A stretch of 64,000 nt of DNA from an uncultured Alphaproteobacteria bacterium. GTDB lineage: Bacteria > Pseudomonadota > Alphaproteobacteria > Micavibrionales > Micavibrionaceae. Shown in pieces: positions 28,732-37,947 of the stretch. The stretch is taken from assembly GCA_937923625.1 (NCBI GenBank), contig CALDTV010000006.1:1-64000 (forward strand), written 5' to 3'. A program made the position numbers and the translations under genes. Position 1 is the stretch's first letter. Each line of letters begins with the position of its first letter. Under the pieces are notes generated by a model that saw only the letters and a program-made list of their open reading frames with translations, was not told the DNA's origin and searched no databases.

Positions 28732-29566
28732 AAATCTAGTGCAATATGGGCTTGATATTTTAACAACAGCAGACCCGCATCAAAAAGCAAAAAAAACGCG
28801 TCATTATACACAAGAATGGCGTTCTTCCAAGATTCAAGAACTCGGAAAGGCTAGAGAAATTCCTGCGCGGCCTGCACGTCCAGACAAGCCCGAATTATTA
28901 ATGCCACGTGATATGCCCAAACGTAAGCGTGGCAATTCCGTCCGCAATAAAGTCGCCTTGCTTCATGCGTTATCACATATTGAATTAAATGCGATTGATT
29001 TGGCGTGGGATATTATTGTGCGGTTTTCAAATTTATATCAGGCAGATGGCTTTTCTGTCCCCATAGCGTTTTTTCATGACTGGCTAAAAGTCGCCGATGA
29101 TGAGGCAAAGCATTTCCTCATGCTTTCCAACCGCCTTGCTGATTGGCAAGCAAAATATGGCGATCTTCCAGCGCATGATGGCCTATGGGAATCTGCCGTA
29201 AAAACGGCACATGATTTTGCCGCCCGTTTGGCGATTGTTCCGATGGTTTTAGAAGCGCGGGGATTGGATGTAACACCTGATATGATAACCTTGATGCGCT
29301 CACAGGAAGATCACATCACAGCAGACTTACTCCAAGAAATACATGACGATGAAATCACCCATGTCCGTGCAGGAACAGTTTGGTTTGAAAGATATTGCGC
29401 GTATCATGACAAAGACGTTGAGTCATATTTTCAAGAACTAGTACGGCAATATTTTAATGCCGACCTTAAAAAGCCTTTCAACCACCCTTCCCGTGAAAAG
29501 GCTGGCATGATAAGGGATTGGTACGAACCGCTAGCAGACGAAAAAGAAGATAAAAATTATGGCTGA
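28724..29566 (+). CDS. DUF455 ferritin-like protein
   Basis: A 280-residue protein of the DUF455 family, a ferritin-like four-helix fold. Acidic and His ligands are spread over helices: HALSHIELNAIDLAWD, VADDEAKHFLML, MRSQEDHITADLL and IHDDEITHVRAG. This predicts a di-iron or di-manganese protein; the substrate is unknown. The ATG is chosen at 28724, overlapping the previous stop by 8 bases, over an in-frame TTG at 28715. Its TGA stop overlaps the start of the methyltransferase gene (ATGGCTGA), so the three genes are a coupled operon. Confidence 0.8.
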   Translation: MNKNLVQYGLDILTTADPHQKAKKTRHYTQEWRSSKIQELGKAREIPARPARPDKPELLMPRDMPKRKRGNSVRNKVALLHALSHIELNAIDLAWDIIVRFSNLYQADGFSVPIAFFHDWLKVADDEAKHFLMLSNRLADWQAKYGDLPAHDGLWESAVKTAHDFAARLAIVPMVLEARGLDVTPDMITLMRSQEDHITADLLQEIHDDEITHVRAGTVWFERYCAYHDKDVESYFQELVRQYFNADLKKPFNHPSREKAGMIRDWYEPLADEKEDKNYG

Positions 29567-30446
29567 TAAAATAATTATTATGGATGGCGGCATGGGGCGT
29601 CAATTGGAACAGATGGGCGCACCTTTTAAGCAACCTGAATGGTCTGCACTTGCCCTAATGGAAGCTCCCGAATTTGTTACAAAAGCCCATCAACAATTTA
29701 TTGATGCTGGCGCCGAGGTCATAACAACCAATAGCTACGCACTTGTTCCATTTCATATTGGAGAAGAAAAATTTAGCGCTAATGGCAGAGAGCTAATAAA
29801 ACTAGCCGCTAGTATCGCGCGTGATGCGGCCAATAATGCCCCGCAAAAAGTAACCGTTGCTGGATCATTGCCGCCTATCTTTGGGTCTTATCGTCCCGAT
29901 TGGTTTAAGGCGGATAAAGCGCAAGAAGTCTACACGCCATTAATCGAAGAGCAGAATGATTTTGTTGATATTTGGATTGCTGAAACTGTCTCCAGTATTA
30001 TCGAAGCCGAAACTGTGATGAAATGTTTAGAAGAAAATGAAAAACCAGTCTGGATGTCTTTTACTTTAACAGATCGTGATGGACAAGATATTCCTCCGCA
30101 ATTACGCTCTGGCGAAAGCGTTAAAGAAGCCGCAGCCAAAGCATTCGATTTAGGCGTTTCTGCAATTTTATTTAATTGCAGCCAACCTGAAGAAATGGCT
30201 CCTGCTTTGCGCATATTACAAAAAATGCAACGCGGCATTCCCTACGGTGTTTATGCCAATGCCTTCCCCCCCATCAAAAAAGACCGCAGCGCAAATGGCA
30301 CGGTCACGGAATTACGCGTCGATACCACCCCTGAACGTTATTTAGACATTGCGCAACAATGGCAGGATTTAGGGGCAAAAATGATTGGTGGTTGCTGTGG
30401 TATTGGGCCAGAGCATATAAAAGCATTATCCAAGCTAAACCATTAA
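29559..30446 (+). CDS. Homocysteine S-methyltransferase family protein
   Basis: A 295-residue single-domain zinc methyltransferase of the Hcy_methyltransferase/BHMT-MmuM group. It carries IIMDGGMGRQLEQMG at the start, GAEVITTNSYAL, and the three zinc-binding Cys in LFNCSQPEEM and GGCCGIGPEHI. It transfers a methyl group to homocysteine; the donor (S-methylmethionine, betaine or other) cannot be told. It begins inside the end of the DUF455 gene (8-base overlap), which implies joint expression. Confidence 0.85.
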   Translation: MADKIIIMDGGMGRQLEQMGAPFKQPEWSALALMEAPEFVTKAHQQFIDAGAEVITTNSYALVPFHIGEEKFSANGRELIKLAASIARDAANNAPQKVTVAGSLPPIFGSYRPDWFKADKAQEVYTPLIEEQNDFVDIWIAETVSSIIEAETVMKCLEENEKPVWMSFTLTDRDGQDIPPQLRSGESVKEAAAKAFDLGVSAILFNCSQPEEMAPALRILQKMQRGIPYGVYANAFPPIKKDRSANGTVTELRVDTTPERYLDIAQQWQDLGAKMIGGCCGIGPEHIKALSKLNH

Positions 30447-30489
30447 AAAGCATAGATAATTTTTTATTATGTGTTAATCTTGAGATATC

Positions 30490-31434
30490 ATGTTGGAATT
30501 CAACAGCTCTCTTTTACGCGAAAAATTTATCATCCAGTCACAAGACCAAGATGATGAACCTATTGTTGCGTTCAGTAATCGTCTTGCTGTATCTCTTGTT
30601 AGTCCAGACGGCATTGACAATGAAACATTTATTATTAGAACCCAAAATATGCATAGCTGCGCAAGATTAGCAGCGAGCATTATTAAAAACTTTTCAGAAA
30701 AAGGAACTTTGGCACATCGTGCTACTTCCGTACAATGGAATGAATTATGGGGGGACATCATCAAAGGATACGAAAAAATATGGAATCCTAATATTTGGTG
30801 TACTATTTATTATAAAGGACGGATCGTATATGAAGATGGTGAGCACCATTCTTTTTTAGATATCATTGAGCAATGCGATGCCGCCAATAAAGATAACTAT
30901 GAATCTTCCGTTGAGCTTGCAGAAGATATTTTTAGCCGTGCTGGAAAAAAAGTAAAAATTGATCATGAGGCGAATGTCGCTCTTGTTGTTTCAGCAAACG
31001 CAGAAAAAGCCAAATGCGGCATTATTGTTCGTGCCGCAAAAAGCGTTACAACATTTAATTATACCGCAACGTCAAAAGAAGATAGCGATCGAAAAATTCA
31101 CCCTTACACAACATTAACCGTTGCCGCCTCTTTTTTAGAAGGCGTACAGCTTGCGTTTCAAATTGGCATGATGAAAAAGAAAAAAGAATACAAACTCATC
31201 GAGCAATATTCCGACGAGGATCGCCATTTGCGCCGCGCGACAAACCGCATGGCAAATTTAAACAAAGCGATCTCAAATTATGAAGGTTTTTTCAACGTTA
31301 TTTACAGACCTGATCGTCCTATCTTTAAAGATATCGTCATCAAGGCCGAAGAATTAGCTGCCAAGGTGCTTCGCCCAGAAGTTGAGAAAAAGCTGGCCGA
31401 TGGTGACATCGAAGCCAAAGATTGGGTTATCTAA
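30490..31434 (+). CDS. Hypothetical protein
   Basis: A 314-residue soluble protein, not recognised. It has no signal peptide or membrane segment. It has a mixed alpha/beta N-terminal half (LLREKFIIQSQDQDDEPIVAF) and a helical, very basic stretch around 235-265 (MMKKKKEYKLIEQYSDEDRH). A block resembling an alpha/beta sandwich holds KAKCGIIVRAAKSVTTF. Codon use is close to that of neighbours. It is 43 bases downstream of the methyltransferase gene, on the same strand. Confidence 0.6.
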   Translation: MLEFNSSLLREKFIIQSQDQDDEPIVAFSNRLAVSLVSPDGIDNETFIIRTQNMHSCARLAASIIKNFSEKGTLAHRATSVQWNELWGDIIKGYEKIWNPNIWCTIYYKGRIVYEDGEHHSFLDIIEQCDAANKDNYESSVELAEDIFSRAGKKVKIDHEANVALVVSANAEKAKCGIIVRAAKSVTTFNYTATSKEDSDRKIHPYTTLTVAASFLEGVQLAFQIGMMKKKKEYKLIEQYSDEDRHLRRATNRMANLNKAISNYEGFFNVIYRPDRPIFKDIVIKAEELAAKVLRPEVEKKLADGDIEAKDWVI

Positions 31435-31482
31435 AAAAGTAAATATAAGCGAAAAAGACTTCTTATTTTTAATCTTTGCTCA

Positions 31483-34239
31483 CTATGATGCCAAATCACG
31501 TAAAACGTAATGTAAAATTCCACCGTGTTTGTAATAATCAATTTCATCCAACGTATCGATACGTGACATCAATGTTACTTCTTCACTCGTGCCATCCGCG
31601 CGCGTGATCGTTAACGTAACGTCCTGCCCAGGCGTCAAATCGTTGCTCAAGCCCGTCAAATCAAATGTCTCTGATCCATCAAGTTTTAAACTCTCCCGCG
31701 TAACGCCATCCTTAAACACAAGCGGTAAAACGCCCATACCAACAAGATTAGAGCGGTGAATACGTTCAAAACTTTCCGCGATAACAGCTTTTACACCTAA
31801 TAAGCGTGTTCCTTTGGCGGCCCAATCCCGCGAAGACCCTGTGCCATATTCTTTGCCCGCAATAACCACGAGCGGTGTTTCAGCACCTTGATAATTCATG
31901 GCGGCATCGTAAATACTCATTTGCTCACCCGTCGGAATATATTTGGTGTAGCCACCTTCAACATCATCAAGCATCAAGTTTCTAATACGTACATTGGCAA
32001 ATGTACCACGCATCATAACTTCATGATTACCGCGGCGCGAACCAAAGCTGTTAAAATCTTTCACCGCAATTTGATGGCTGGCTAAATACTCACCCGCAGG
32101 CCCATCTTTCTTAATCGCTCCAGCAGGAGAAATGTGGTCTGTCGTGACACTATCCCCTAATAACGCAAGCGCACGAGCGTCTTTAATATCTGTGACAGCA
32201 TCAATCTCTTTAGTCATGCCGTCAAAAAATGGAGGGTTTTTCACATAAGTTGAAGCCGGTTGCCAATCATATGTTTTACCCGCATCTTCTGATCCAATAT
32301 TTTGCCATTGATCCGTTCCTTTAAACACATCACCATAGCGATCTTTGAACATTTGTGGCGTAAGGCATTGCTCCACTGTTTCACGAATTTCTTTATTACT
32401 CGGCCAGATATCTTTCATGAAAACATCATTACCTTCTTGGTCTTGCCCAATAGGATCATTATATAAATCAACATTCATTGAACCGGCTAAAGCATAGGCA
32501 ACCACCAATGGTGGTGACGCTAAATAATTGGCTTGAACATGCGGTGAAATACGGCCTTCAAAATTTCTGTTACCTGACAAAACACCACAGACAGTAAGAT
32601 CATTTTTTTCAATAGCTGTTCTAATTGGCGCTGCTAAAGGCCCTGAATTTCCGATACAGGTTGTACAGCCATAGCCCACCAAATTAAAACCCAGCGCATC
32701 AAGATCATCTTGCAAATTTGCTTTTTCCAAATATTCCGTCACAACTTGCGAACCAGGCGCAAGAGAGGTTTTTACCCACGGCTTAACTTTGAGCCCCTTC
32801 GCCAACGCATTCCGCGCTACCAATCCTGCAGCCACCATCACATCAGGGTTTGACGTATTGGTACAACTGGTGATCGCCGCAATACAAACATCACCATTTT
32901 CTAATGGATATGCTGGGCCATCTGGTGCGTCATTGTTCATTGCCTCAATAAGCTCGATCCGCTTATGAGCTGGCATCTGTCCCCCTTCATCTAATAATTT
33001 ACCCTCTTCGCCCGTTGGTTGCATTTTTAGGTTGCCACCAACCAAACTATGGAACGCACTTGCCGCATCTGTCAGAGCAATACGATCTTGCGGACGTTTT
33101 GGTCCCGCAATAGATGGAACAACATCCCCTAAATCCAGCGCGAGTGTTTTGGTAAATTCTGGCTCATGCCCATCAATACGCCACATGCCTTGCTCTTTCG
33201 CATAAGCTTCGACCAACTTAACACGTTGCTCATCACGTCCCGTAAAAGTGAGGTAGCGAATTGTTTCTTCATCAATCGGAAAGAATCCACAGGTCGCACC
33301 ATATTCAGGCGCCATATTCGCAATCGTTGCACGATCTGCCAGAGACATATTACCAAGGCCATCGCCGTAAAATTCAACAAATTTACCAACAACACCAAGT
33401 TCACGAAGCATTTCAACAACAGTTAAAACCAGATCAGTCGCGGTTGCCCCTTCTTTTAGGGCGCCTGTTAATTTAAATCCAACAACTTCAGGAATAAGCA
33501 TCGAGACAGGCTGCCCTAACATCGCCGCTTCGGCTTCGATACCGCCGACGCCCCACCCTAAAACACCAAGGCCGTTAATCATCGTCGTATGGGAGTCTGT
33601 GCCAACCAGCGTATCAGGGTAAGCAACTTCCGCCCCCCTATCATCACTTTCAACCCAAACAGTTTGCCCTAAATATTCCAAATTCACTTGGTGACAAATT
33701 CCTGTCCCCGGCGGGACAACGCGGAAATTATCAAACGCACTTTGTCCCCATTTCAAAAATTCATAACGCTCACCATTGCGCTCGAACTCACGATCAACAT
33801 TTACTTCAAACGCACGTTCTGAACCAAATTCATCCACCATAACAGAATGATCAATGACCAAATCCACGGCGGAAAGGGGATTAATTTGTTCCACATCACC
33901 CCCTAAGCTCTTCATCGCTTCGCGCATGGCGGCCAAATCAACAACCGCAGGAACACCTGTAAAATCTTGCATCAAAACACGTGCCGGACGATAAGCAATC
34001 TCCGTTTTAGAGCTCTTCGCTGTCAACCAGTCCGCTATCGCTTGAATATCATCTTTCGTCACAGAGCGCCCATCTTCATGACGCAATAAATTTTCCAACA
34101 GGACTTTTAATGAAAATGGCAGTTTCGAAATATCACCAATATGCTTTTCAGCCTCTTTCAGGCTGTAATAAGCATATTCTTGCCCCTCGACATCAAGAGT
34201 TTTGCGGGTTTTCAGGTTATCTTGTCCGATACGGGTCAT
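31483..34239 (-). CDS. acnA: Aconitate hydratase A
   Basis: Interconverts citrate and isocitrate through a [4Fe-4S] cluster in the TCA cycle. It has 918 residues in the usual four domains. Cluster Cys ligands are in [11 protein letters not shown] and [13 protein letters not shown]. The C-terminal swivel domain has [15 protein letters not shown]. The true start is taken as [15 protein letters not shown], preceded by AGGATAAG; the longer frame adds 22 unconserved residues. It is monocistronic. Its gene product feeds the isocitrate dehydrogenase encoded 4 kb away. Confidence 0.97.
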   Translation of the reverse strand: MTRIGQDNLKTRKTLDVEGQEYAYYSLKEAEKHIGDISKLPFSLKVLLENLLRHEDGRSVTKDDIQAIADWLTAKSSKTEIAYRPARVLMQDFTGVPAVVDLAAMREAMKSLGGDVEQINPLSAVDLVIDHSVMVDEFGSERAFEVNVDREFERNGERYEFLKWGQSAFDNFRVVPPGTGICHQVNLEYLGQTVWVESDDRGAEVAYPDTLVGTDSHTTMINGLGVLGWGVGGIEAEAAMLGQPVSMLIPEVVGFKLTGALKEGATATDLVLTVVEMLRELGVVGKFVEFYGDGLGNMSLADRATIANMAPEYGATCGFFPIDEETIRYLTFTGRDEQRVKLVEAYAKEQGMWRIDGHEPEFTKTLALDLGDVVPSIAGPKRPQDRIALTDAASAFHSLVGGNLKMQPTGEEGKLLDEGGQMPAHKRIELIEAMNNDAPDGPAYPLENGDVCIAAITSCTNTSNPDVMVAAGLVARNALAKGLKVKPWVKTSLAPGSQVVTEYLEKANLQDDLDALGFNLVGYGCTTCIGNSGPLAAPIRTAIEKNDLTVCGVLSGNRNFEGRISPHVQANYLASPPLVVAYALAGSMNVDLYNDPIGQDQEGNDVFMKDIWPSNKEIRETVEQCLTPQMFKDRYGDVFKGTDQWQNIGSEDAGKTYDWQPASTYVKNPPFFDGMTKEIDAVTDIKDARALALLGDSVTTDHISPAGAIKKDGPAGEYLASHQIAVKDFNSFGSRRGNHEVMMRGTFANVRIRNLMLDDVEGGYTKYIPTGEQMSIYDAAMNYQGAETPLVVIAGKEYGTGSSRDWAAKGTRLLGVKAVIAESFERIHRSNLVGMGVLPLVFKDGVTRESLKLDGSETFDLTGLSNDLTPGQDVTLTITRADGTSEEVTLMSRIDTLDEIDYYKHGGILHYVLRDLAS

Positions 34240-34559
34240 CTGGCTTATCCTATTAGAATTAAAAAGAAAATTCGCTTTTGTGACAAAGCTTAAGGATTGT
34301 AACACGAAGTTCTTAAGCCCAAAAGCACTTCAAATGACTAATTTTGTAGATTTTGCAAAAATGTGCCTAATTTTGCCACATTTATATGACAATATAAAAG
34401 AATAAGAATTTAAATTATCCGGTATGTATAGATAATGTTGTCATCACATGCCCAAGCTTCAGTTTAATGACTTTTTAAATATAATTTAGTTAGATAAATT
34501 TTCTCAAAAAAACATACAACCGCATCCCCTCTCAGGATGCGGTTTTTTTTGATCTCATT
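34240..34559. other. Intergenic region upstream of acnA
   Basis: About 280 AT-rich bases without a gene, holding the acnA promoter region and the terminator listed at 34518. A near CtrA-like half (TTAAATATAATTTAG) occurs near 34475. No riboswitch-like structure is evident to me. Confidence 0.5.
34518..34544 (-). terminator. Terminator of the HEMKH protein gene
   Basis: The stem AACCGCATCC / GGATGCGGTT has a 7-base loop. It is flanked by eight T on the + strand, and by GTATGTTTTTTT on the minus strand. It lies just beyond the stop of the minus-strand gene. Confidence 0.8.
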
Positions 34560-35345
34560 TTAATAGCGGTATCTTTTACGCTTGCCCTTACATTGTTTGC
34601 CGATTGATTCATATTCTTCGAAGCTATCAATCGCTTGTTGACGTTGGCGGCGCTCCTCGTTCATTTGATCACTATATTTATCTAAAACTTTATGGACTGA
34701 ATTTTGAATATTTTTTTGTGCTGATGCAATGCTCTGCGATGGATATGGCCCATGTGCTGCCCCAACTTGCGCCACGATACGCTCCATCGCCTTCCCAATA
34801 ATATTGGTATATTTATTAATAATCAGCCGATCTTCTTGCACATGTTTCATTTCATGCGTCAATATTGCATCATACATACAGCTACCTTTAGGATATTCTT
34901 TTGCAATAAAAACGGTTGGATCAATATGTAATGTCACATTGACCGATTTTAAATAAACACATGTTTGATTAACACGATCATATGTTTCCTGCATAAAACC
35001 CATCTCATGTTTAATTTGCAACGTGCCGCTCATTAGACCACTGACATTCGCGTTGTGATTGGGGCCATAAGGAGAAATTGTATCAACATCAACACGATTT
35101 AATTGGGATTTGCTCTTTGTTAAATCATGTTTCACGCGCCCCTTTACTGGCAAAACACTAATTTTAGGGGTAATCGCCGCGCGGCATTGCACCTGATAAG
35201 CCACTGGTGCGGGCTTAAAAAGAGCATTTGAAGGTAAATGAAGCACTGCTGCAGCTAAGAATTCTAATCCAAACATACCATACACCGTTATTTTATGACT
35301 ATGATCTTCACAAGCTTTACGTCTTATGACGTTTCCATTATACAT
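34560..35345 (-). CDS. Putative secreted zinc metallopeptidase (HEMKH)
   Basis: A 261-residue protein with the zincin motif in ILTHEMKHVQED (His164, Glu165, His168). The layout recalls DUF922-type predicted peptidases: a beta-rich part, then the helix with HExxH, then a long charged helix (QNSVHKVLDKYSDQMNEERR) and a basic tail. A hydrophobic stretch at 24-42 (MFGLEFLAAAVLHL) could be a signal segment if translation starts at that Met (about 35276). Function is unconfirmed. It is divergent from yggT. Confidence 0.6.
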   Translation of the reverse strand: MYNGNVIRRKACEDHSHKITVYGMFGLEFLAAAVLHLPSNALFKPAPVAYQVQCRAAITPKISVLPVKGRVKHDLTKSKSQLNRVDVDTISPYGPNHNANVSGLMSGTLQIKHEMGFMQETYDRVNQTCVYLKSVNVTLHIDPTVFIAKEYPKGSCMYDAILTHEMKHVQEDRLIINKYTNIIGKAMERIVAQVGAAHGPYPSQSIASAQKNIQNSVHKVLDKYSDQMNEERRQRQQAIDSFEEYESIGKQCKGKRKRYRY

Positions 35346-35396
35346 CAGAGAAGTTTAAAAATACCACTTTAAAGCCCCTAAAGGACAAATATCGCC

Positions 35397-35696
35397 ATGG
35401 AAATTATGATCGGTAAGATACTAATGTTGCTATTAGATGTCTTCTTTTGGATTATCATCGCCCAAGTTGTTATGAGCTGGCTCATTGCTTTTGATGTTAT
35501 TAATACCCGTAACGAGCAAGGGCGTAAGCTCGTTACATTGCTGCACAAAATCACTGATCCTGTTTACCGTCCTTTGCGTAAATTTATTCCCCCCATCGCG
35601 GGCATTGATATTACGCCTATCATCATTATCTTTGCCATTTCGATTGCCAAAAATATTGTTGCGTCCGTCTTTTTTGCCCCAACAGGAGTTTATTAA
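35397..35696 (+). CDS. YggT family membrane protein
   Basis: A 99-residue inner-membrane protein with two hydrophobic hairpin helices (LLLDVFFWIIIAQVVMSWLI and IDITPIIIIFAISIAKNIV). They are separated by a conserved loop with DPVYRPLRKFIPP. The family is linked to osmotic tolerance and cell division or ion transport; the role is unsettled. Its stop overlaps the folD start (TAATG), so the two genes are co-translated. Confidence 0.88.
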   Translation: MEIMIGKILMLLLDVFFWIIIAQVVMSWLIAFDVINTRNEQGRKLVTLLHKITDPVYRPLRKFIPPIAGIDITPIIIIFAISIAKNIVASVFFAPTGVY

Positions 35697-36565
35697 TGAC
35701 TGCACAAATAATTGATGGTCGTGCCATCGCCAATGCGATTAAAGAAGAAGTAAAAGAAGATGTTGCCGCGTTAAAGGCGCAAGGAACGCAAGTTGGCCTT
35801 GCTGTTATTTTGGTGGGCGATGATCCCGCCTCTCATGTCTATGTCGGCAGTAAAATTAAGGCTTGCGAAGCCGCAGGCATCGAAAGTTTTGAACATCGCA
35901 TGGCTGAGAATTGTACAGAGCAAGATATTCGCCATGTCATTAAAAACCTGAATGGTAACCCCAACGTGCACGGTATTTTGATGCAACTGCCTTTGCCAGA
36001 TCACCTTTTAGATGTGCAGGAAAAACTAGTGCAAATGATTGCACCTGAAAAAGACGTTGATGGTTTAACGATCACGAACGCAGGAAAATTATTTTTAGCG
36101 CATGGGGATGGTCATGTACCTTGTACGCCCCAAGGTTGTATGCATCTTATTCGTTCTGTAACCCCTGATTTACGCGGCAAAACCGCCACGGTCATCGGGC
36201 GCTCCAATCTTTTTGGTAAACCAATGGGGCAGTTATTGGCGCAAGCCGATTGTACCGTGAACATGGTGCATCGCTACACCAAAGATTTAATAGCCGCCTC
36301 AAAAAATGCCGATATTCTAGTTGTCGCTACAGGTAATGTTGACCTCATCAAAGCGGAGCATGTTAAGGCTGGTGCGATTGTGATTGATGTGGGGATAAAC
36401 CGCGTTCCTTCCGATAATCCCGATAAAAAATGGAAAATTGTTGGTGATGTTGATTACGAAGCTGTCAAAGAAGTCGCAGGATACATCACCCCCGTCCCCG
36501 GCGGCGTAGGCCCGACAACAATTGCATGTTTATTGGCCAATACCGTGAAGGCGGCAACTATTTGA
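35696..36565 (+). CDS. folD: Methylenetetrahydrofolate dehydrogenase/cyclohydrolase
   Basis: A bifunctional cytoplasmic enzyme that oxidises 5,10-methylene-THF to 10-formyl-THF, the one-carbon donor used by purH. The 289 residues include the substrate region VGDDPASHVYVGSKIKACE (catalytic Lys), the GILMQLPLP loop, the NADP site VIGRSNLFGKPMGQLL, and the C-terminal PVPGGVGPTTIACL. The stop is TGA. It overlaps yggT by one base. Confidence 0.97.
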   Translation: MTAQIIDGRAIANAIKEEVKEDVAALKAQGTQVGLAVILVGDDPASHVYVGSKIKACEAAGIESFEHRMAENCTEQDIRHVIKNLNGNPNVHGILMQLPLPDHLLDVQEKLVQMIAPEKDVDGLTITNAGKLFLAHGDGHVPCTPQGCMHLIRSVTPDLRGKTATVIGRSNLFGKPMGQLLAQADCTVNMVHRYTKDLIAASKNADILVVATGNVDLIKAEHVKAGAIVIDVGINRVPSDNPDKKWKIVGDVDYEAVKEVAGYITPVPGGVGPTTIACLLANTVKAATI

Positions 36566-36620
36566 GCATTGCTATTTATTTTTTATTATGTTAAACAATA
36601 GAAAATAAATAGGTACAAGA

Positions 36621-37460
36621 ATGGGTATCACGACTGAGATAACAAAGCGTACACTTACAGATTTTGAAACTTGGTCTGATGAAGAAATTGAAGCTTTATC
36701 TTTGAGAGCTAGATTTAATTCCATTGCCCTTATATTAGATCAAATAAAGCGTCGATGTCCCGCTCCCAAAAACAACCCATTAGAGCCTCTCTGCCCTATT
36801 AAATACCGTTTGCATTTAGACGCTTTAACACGAATCTCTTCTTCAATTCGTTTTTCCGAACATTACGATTTTGAGGCGACAAGAATTGTTGAACAGACTC
36901 TTAATCGCGTAAATGATGACGGAAAAATAGTTGCTAGTTTAAGACATTGGAAAAATAGAAGCGATGAAGAAAGAAAAAACACCTTAAGAAAAATGAATGG
37001 GCATCGCGTCATAAGCACACGCGATATATTAAAACTTCCATTTGATGAATGCGGCATAAAATATTTTTCACGCCCTAAAAGCAAAAAAGAAAATACAAAA
37101 GGGAGGTTAACCTTGGGTTACTATCAAGGTGACTTTGATAATAAGGATAGCCCAAGATATGCTGTTGTAAATTGCCACAATGATGCAAATTTTGATAACC
37201 CGTCTAGGGCTTCTGAAATACTATTTCATGAAGGTAGCCACGATACCCAACTTCAATTAGCTTGGTTTTTTAAATTTGGTGCAAAAGATTCTTTAGGAAA
37301 ATTACTTAAAGATGCTGAAATTTTAGCCTTAAGCTGTAGTTTTAAGGCAGTTATTTCTAACAGATTTCGCAAACCTTACAACGCGCAATGTCATGAAATA
37401 GACGCTTACCGACAAGACAACTTATTCAGCGCGGGGATCCAATCACTCGTTGCAACTTAA
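36621..37460 (+). CDS. Unknown protein with zincin-like HEGSH motif
   Basis: A 279-residue protein with no recognised family. The motif ILFHEGSHD (His203, Glu204, His207) matches HExxH. A later Glu in CHEIDAYRQ (Glu259), about 52 residues on, could be the third zinc ligand as in other E-x-x-A gluzincins. The N-terminal 130 residues are helical and charged. No signal peptide is visible. It is AT-rich relative to folD and stands alone with a terminator-like hairpin after it. A peptidase role is inferred from the motif only. Confidence 0.6.
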   Translation: MGITTEITKRTLTDFETWSDEEIEALSLRARFNSIALILDQIKRRCPAPKNNPLEPLCPIKYRLHLDALTRISSSIRFSEHYDFEATRIVEQTLNRVNDDGKIVASLRHWKNRSDEERKNTLRKMNGHRVISTRDILKLPFDECGIKYFSRPKSKKENTKGRLTLGYYQGDFDNKDSPRYAVVNCHNDANFDNPSRASEILFHEGSHDTQLQLAWFFKFGAKDSLGKLLKDAEILALSCSFKAVISNRFRKPYNAQCHEIDAYRQDNLFSAGIQSLVAT

Positions 37461-37498
37461 AGCCTATCACTAAAAAATGACCATCCCTATGAACTAAA

Positions 37499-37525
37499 AA
37501 AAGCCCGCGTTAATACGCAGGCTTT
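37499..37525. terminator. Hairpin terminator
   Basis: The stem AAAGCCCGCGT / ACGCAGGCTTT has a 4-base loop and one mismatch. It is A-rich on the left and T-rich on the right. It lies between two converging genes and can serve both. Confidence 0.65.
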
Positions 37526-37550
37526 AAATTTTAACGTATTTTGTAAAAAC

Positions 37551-37871
37551 TTACGAACAGGCTTTATTATTATATAGCTCAATAAGTTTTGCCTTGCGGT
37601 CTGACGCACGGTCACGGGCATCATCTGCGTTCATTTCATTCACAATGATACCAGGCCAGAATAAAAGAGCCATCCCAACATTACGGCCAGAAAGTCCCGT
37701 TTTTCCGTCAATATCATTTTCTAACTCTTCCATTTGCGCAATTTCACTCGATAATTGCTGGCAAGACTTGGTTTGACCCTCAACTTGCGTCACGCTAACT
37801 TTTTTGTGTGTACACGCTGTGACAGTTAAAAAAGCAACAAGCACCAACGCTAAATTCTTAAAATTTTTTAT
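37551..37871 (-). CDS. Small lipoprotein, possible ATA start
   Basis: A lipoprotein with lipobox TVTAC. From the lipobox upstream, the frame gives a classical signal KNFKNLALVLVAFL, preceded by an ATA codon at 37871. That codon has an AAAGG ribosome binding site at ideal spacing. No ATG is available; the nearest standard start is a TTG (37847), which would leave only a short, uncharged signal. The mature part is helical with QLSSEIAQMEELENDID and a hydrophobic stretch (GMALLFWPGIIV). Function is unknown. An ATG-to-ATA change, or use of a rare start codon, is suggested. Confidence 0.6.
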   Translation of the reverse strand: MKNFKNLALVLVAFLTVTACTHKKVSVTQVEGQTKSCQQLSSEIAQMEELENDIDGKTGLSGRNVGMALLFWPGIIVNEMNADDARDRASDRKAKLIELYNNKACS

Positions 37872-37947
37872 GTTTTTCCTTTGGACTAAAAATTAGTGAT
37901 CAGCCAAACAAACAGAAACCATCAAGAAAATGAAGCTTATATGAACC

